Shown here: positions 31,788-33,543 of the stretch, one piece after another
Layout of the letters: the number at the start of each line of letters is the position of its first letter
Numbering within the stretch: the stretch's first letter is position 1
NCBI GenBank assembly: GCA_002726515.1
Contig: PBTE01000201.1
Location: 1-33,543, forward strand
Direction of reading: 5' to 3'
DNA: 33,543 nt
Source: Planctomycetaceae bacterium
Lineage (GTDB): Bacteria > Planctomycetota > Planctomycetia > Pirellulales > Pirellulaceae
Notes under the pieces: generated by a model
Told to the model about the DNA's origin: nothing
Databases searched by the model: none
Seen by the model: only the letters and a program-made list of their open reading frames with translations
Position numbers and translations under genes: made by a program

Positions 31788-33543
31788 ATGTCCAATAAAT
31801 ATTGTCTGACAATATTTCTGCCCGCGTTCCTGCTGTTCGTCTGCATGACACTTCCTATTTCCGGAACTGCAGCTGAAAAGCCAGTTGCCAGGAAGAATCC
31901 AACGCTGACTTCTATCTATCCGCTGGGTGGTCAAAAAGGTTCTCAGTTTGATATCACGATCCTCGGCGAAGACCTCCAGTCAGTGCGCGAGGTCTGGTTT
32001 GATTCTGAACATCTAGTTGCGAAAGTTAACGATGTCACTCAGGCCACTATTGAAAAGACCCGGTTTTCAACCAAGCTTCCCACGCCTGCTCAAACTGTTT
32101 CTATTCGAGTCAACGTGTCACCCGAAGCCCCGTGTGGAATTCATGCCCTCCGCTTACTCACGGAAGACGGGCTTTCTGACGTCCTGCCACTGCTGATCAC
32201 TTCTGACCCGATCACGTTCGAGCAGGTGGAGTCGCACAACACGACCGTCACCGCACAATCGGTGGACCTGCCCACCGACCTCAGTGGAAAAATCAGCGGG
32301 CACGCTGAACTCGATTACTATTCCTTTGAGGCGCAGAAGGATCAGGAGTTACAGTTCGAAGTGCTGGTCACCGGGGGGATTTTACCGGGCTCTGGCGTGC
32401 AATTTTCCGACCCGGAGCTCATTCTCTATGACCCGTCGGGAAGCTGGTTTGACAGCCACAAGGCAATTCGGCTCGAACCGCTGAATGAGTCAACATTCAA
32501 TTCCCCCGCCGGCAATGCCGTGCAACCCCGATTGAGATACCGTTTCAGCCGTGCCGGGCGCTACCTGGTGTTGGTCGCCAGCCGGGGGAACAAAGGAGGC
32601 CCCGGGCATGGTTACCACCTGCGAATTAAAGCGCTCGATCCTGATCTCAAAGAACCGGTCTGGACGGACCTCCTGGCGGCACAATCGCCCCCTTTTGAGC
32701 TCTGGCAGGAACGCGGATTTAACAGGAAATTAAGCTTGGCCCGATGCCAGCAGTTGTGGCCCCGCACCCTTTCTGAACTCGATCTACGTGCTCGCGCCGA
32801 CCACAGCCCGGCCGCTCCCGAGCCTGGCAGCATCATCCTGGAAAAAGAACCGGATGCTCAGGTCCACCAAGCGATCCAGATTTCCAGACCAGTCCTCATC
32901 CAAGGCAACATCGAGAGTCCCGGAGACATCGATCACTTCAACTTTGACGTGACCGCTGGAGAAACTCTAGCTTTTGAAGTCGAAACCACGAACCAGCTGC
33001 ACCCGGACTTCACTCCCTGGATGGTCGTCTCGAATCCTCATGACCAAAACGACTCTTCCAATATTCACCGCATGGTGCAATCGAATTCCGGCTACTGGCT
33101 CAAAGACATCAAGTCCAAAATGATTCTCACATTTGAGAAAAGCGGTAAATACACCTTGCGGGTCAGTGATCTCACCTCCCGGCGTGGTGGTTCCGACTTC
33201 AATTATCTCCTGCTCATCCGTCCTCAGGTTCCGCACATCGGGGAAGTAACTCTGCGCGGAAAAGACTGCATCAATTTAATCCCGGGGGAAACAAAAACGT
33301 TAACACTGATTGTTGATCGTGAAGAAGGATTCAGTGATCCGGTCGCATTATTCCTGGAAAACCTCCCTCCCGGAATTCAGGCCGAACCCGTAACGGTCGA
33401 GGCGGAAACGACGCCTCCGGTGAAGAACTTCAGAGGCGAAGTCAATCGAGATTGGTTTTTTCCCATCAAACAGAAAGTTGTGCTCACCTTGGTTGTCGAT
33501 GACGACGCTCAAATCACAAACGAGCCTTGCCGCGCACGCCTCC
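31788..33543 (+). CDS. Long exported PPC/IPT-like protein, runs off the right edge
   Basis: The frame from the ATG at 31788 stays open to the end of the window (585 codons, no stop). A signal peptide (residues 1-29) precedes a TIG/IPT-like beta domain with PTLTSIYPLGGQKGSQFDI. Two PPC-like domains follow, marked by GKISGHAELDYYSFEAQK and GNIESPGDIDHFNFDV, a repeat with the G-x-I-x-x-x-x-D-x-D-x-[YF]-F pattern. Such proteins are common beside DUF1501 genes in Planctomycetes and are probably secreted or cell-surface. The total length and any C-terminal domain cannot be judged. It follows the nitrilase gene by 409 nt. Function unknown. Confidence 0.85.
   Translation, partial: MSNKYCLTIFLPAFLLFVCMTLPISGTAAEKPVARKNPTLTSIYPLGGQKGSQFDITILGEDLQSVREVWFDSEHLVAKVNDVTQATIEKTRFSTKLPTPAQTVSIRVNVSPEAPCGIHALRLLTEDGLSDVLPLLITSDPITFEQVESHNTTVTAQSVDLPTDLSGKISGHAELDYYSFEAQKDQELQFEVLVTGGILPGSGVQFSDPELILYDPSGSWFDSHKAIRLEPLNESTFNSPAGNAVQPRLRYRFSRAGRYLVLVASRGNKGGPGHGYHLRIKALDPDLKEPVWTDLLAAQSPPFELWQERGFNRKLSLARCQQLWPRTLSELDLRARADHSPAAPEPGSIILEKEPDAQVHQAIQISRPVLIQGNIESPGDIDHFNFDVTAGETLAFEVETTNQLHPDFTPWMVVSNPHDQNDSSNIHRMVQSNSGYWLKDIKSKMILTFEKSGKYTLRVSDLTSRRGGSDFNYLLLIRPQVPHIGEVTLRGKDCINLIPGETKTLTLIVDREEGFSDPVALFLENLPPGIQAEPVTVEAETTPPVKNFRGEVNRDWFFPIKQKVVLTLVVDDDAQITNEPCRARL

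Overview
The window looks like a chromosomal segment of a member of the Planctomycetota, probably a free-living, polymer-degrading marine or aquatic lineage. The evidence is a DUF1501 protein, a PPC-like secreted protein with no visible stop, a trypsin/LamG-like/SirB1 fusion, Tat-exported TIM-barrel proteins, and a CitG-like gene next to a PTPS-like gene (a pair that fits tetrahydromethanopterin-linked C1 metabolism). Base composition is moderately GC-rich, Shine-Dalgarno sites are present only at some starts, and intergenic spaces are fairly long. I see no tRNA, rRNA, CRISPR array, insertion sequence or phage gene. All calls come from reading motifs and translations by eye; no database search was run.

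Layout. Positions 1-152 hold the 3' end of a cupin gene. Positions 440-2425 (minus) are a tightly overlapping housekeeping operon: CbpA-type J-protein, small membrane protein, RNase P protein (rnpA) and YidD. A secreted protein with a degenerate CehA/McbA (PHP-like) domain (2676-4211, plus) converges on an L-rhamnose isomerase (4447-5649, minus). After a 0.75-kb stretch with no recognisable gene come a small hypothetical protein, a compact GGQ release-factor-like protein, a 757-residue trypsin/LamG-like/SirB1 fusion, a haloalkane-dehalogenase-like hydrolase, and the CitG-like and PTPS-like pair, all on plus (6396-12375).

From 12469 to 22079 all genes are on minus. In transcription order they are a secreted Asp-box (sialidase-like) protein, a GH51 arabinofuranosidase, an acetamidase/formamidase-family protein, an enolase-superfamily dehydratase-like protein, a GH32 fructosidase-like enzyme, a sodium:solute symporter and an unrecognised protein. 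A divergent plus-strand group starts at 22478: a DapA/KDG-aldolase-family lyase, a cupin, two tandem Tat-exported TIM-barrel paralogues, a membrane-anchored FAD/NAD reductase, a DUF1501 protein, a nitrilase-superfamily amidohydrolase and the start of a long PPC-like secreted protein that runs off the right edge.

Taken together, 12.5-28 kb reads as a carbohydrate-utilisation locus. Extracellular or periplasmic proteins bind or cut a glycan. The symporter imports products. GH51 and GH32 release arabinose-like and fructose-like units. The enolase-superfamily and DapA-family enzymes could form a non-phosphorylative sugar-acid route (dehydratase, then aldolase or dehydratase). Two palindromes at 24082-24111, one with a LacI-type centre, and strong hairpins at 18588-18614 and 22125-22150 are plausible control points. 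The least explained items are the two diverged TIM-barrel paralogues, the unknown protein next to the symporter, and the protease/LamG-like/SirB1 fusion.
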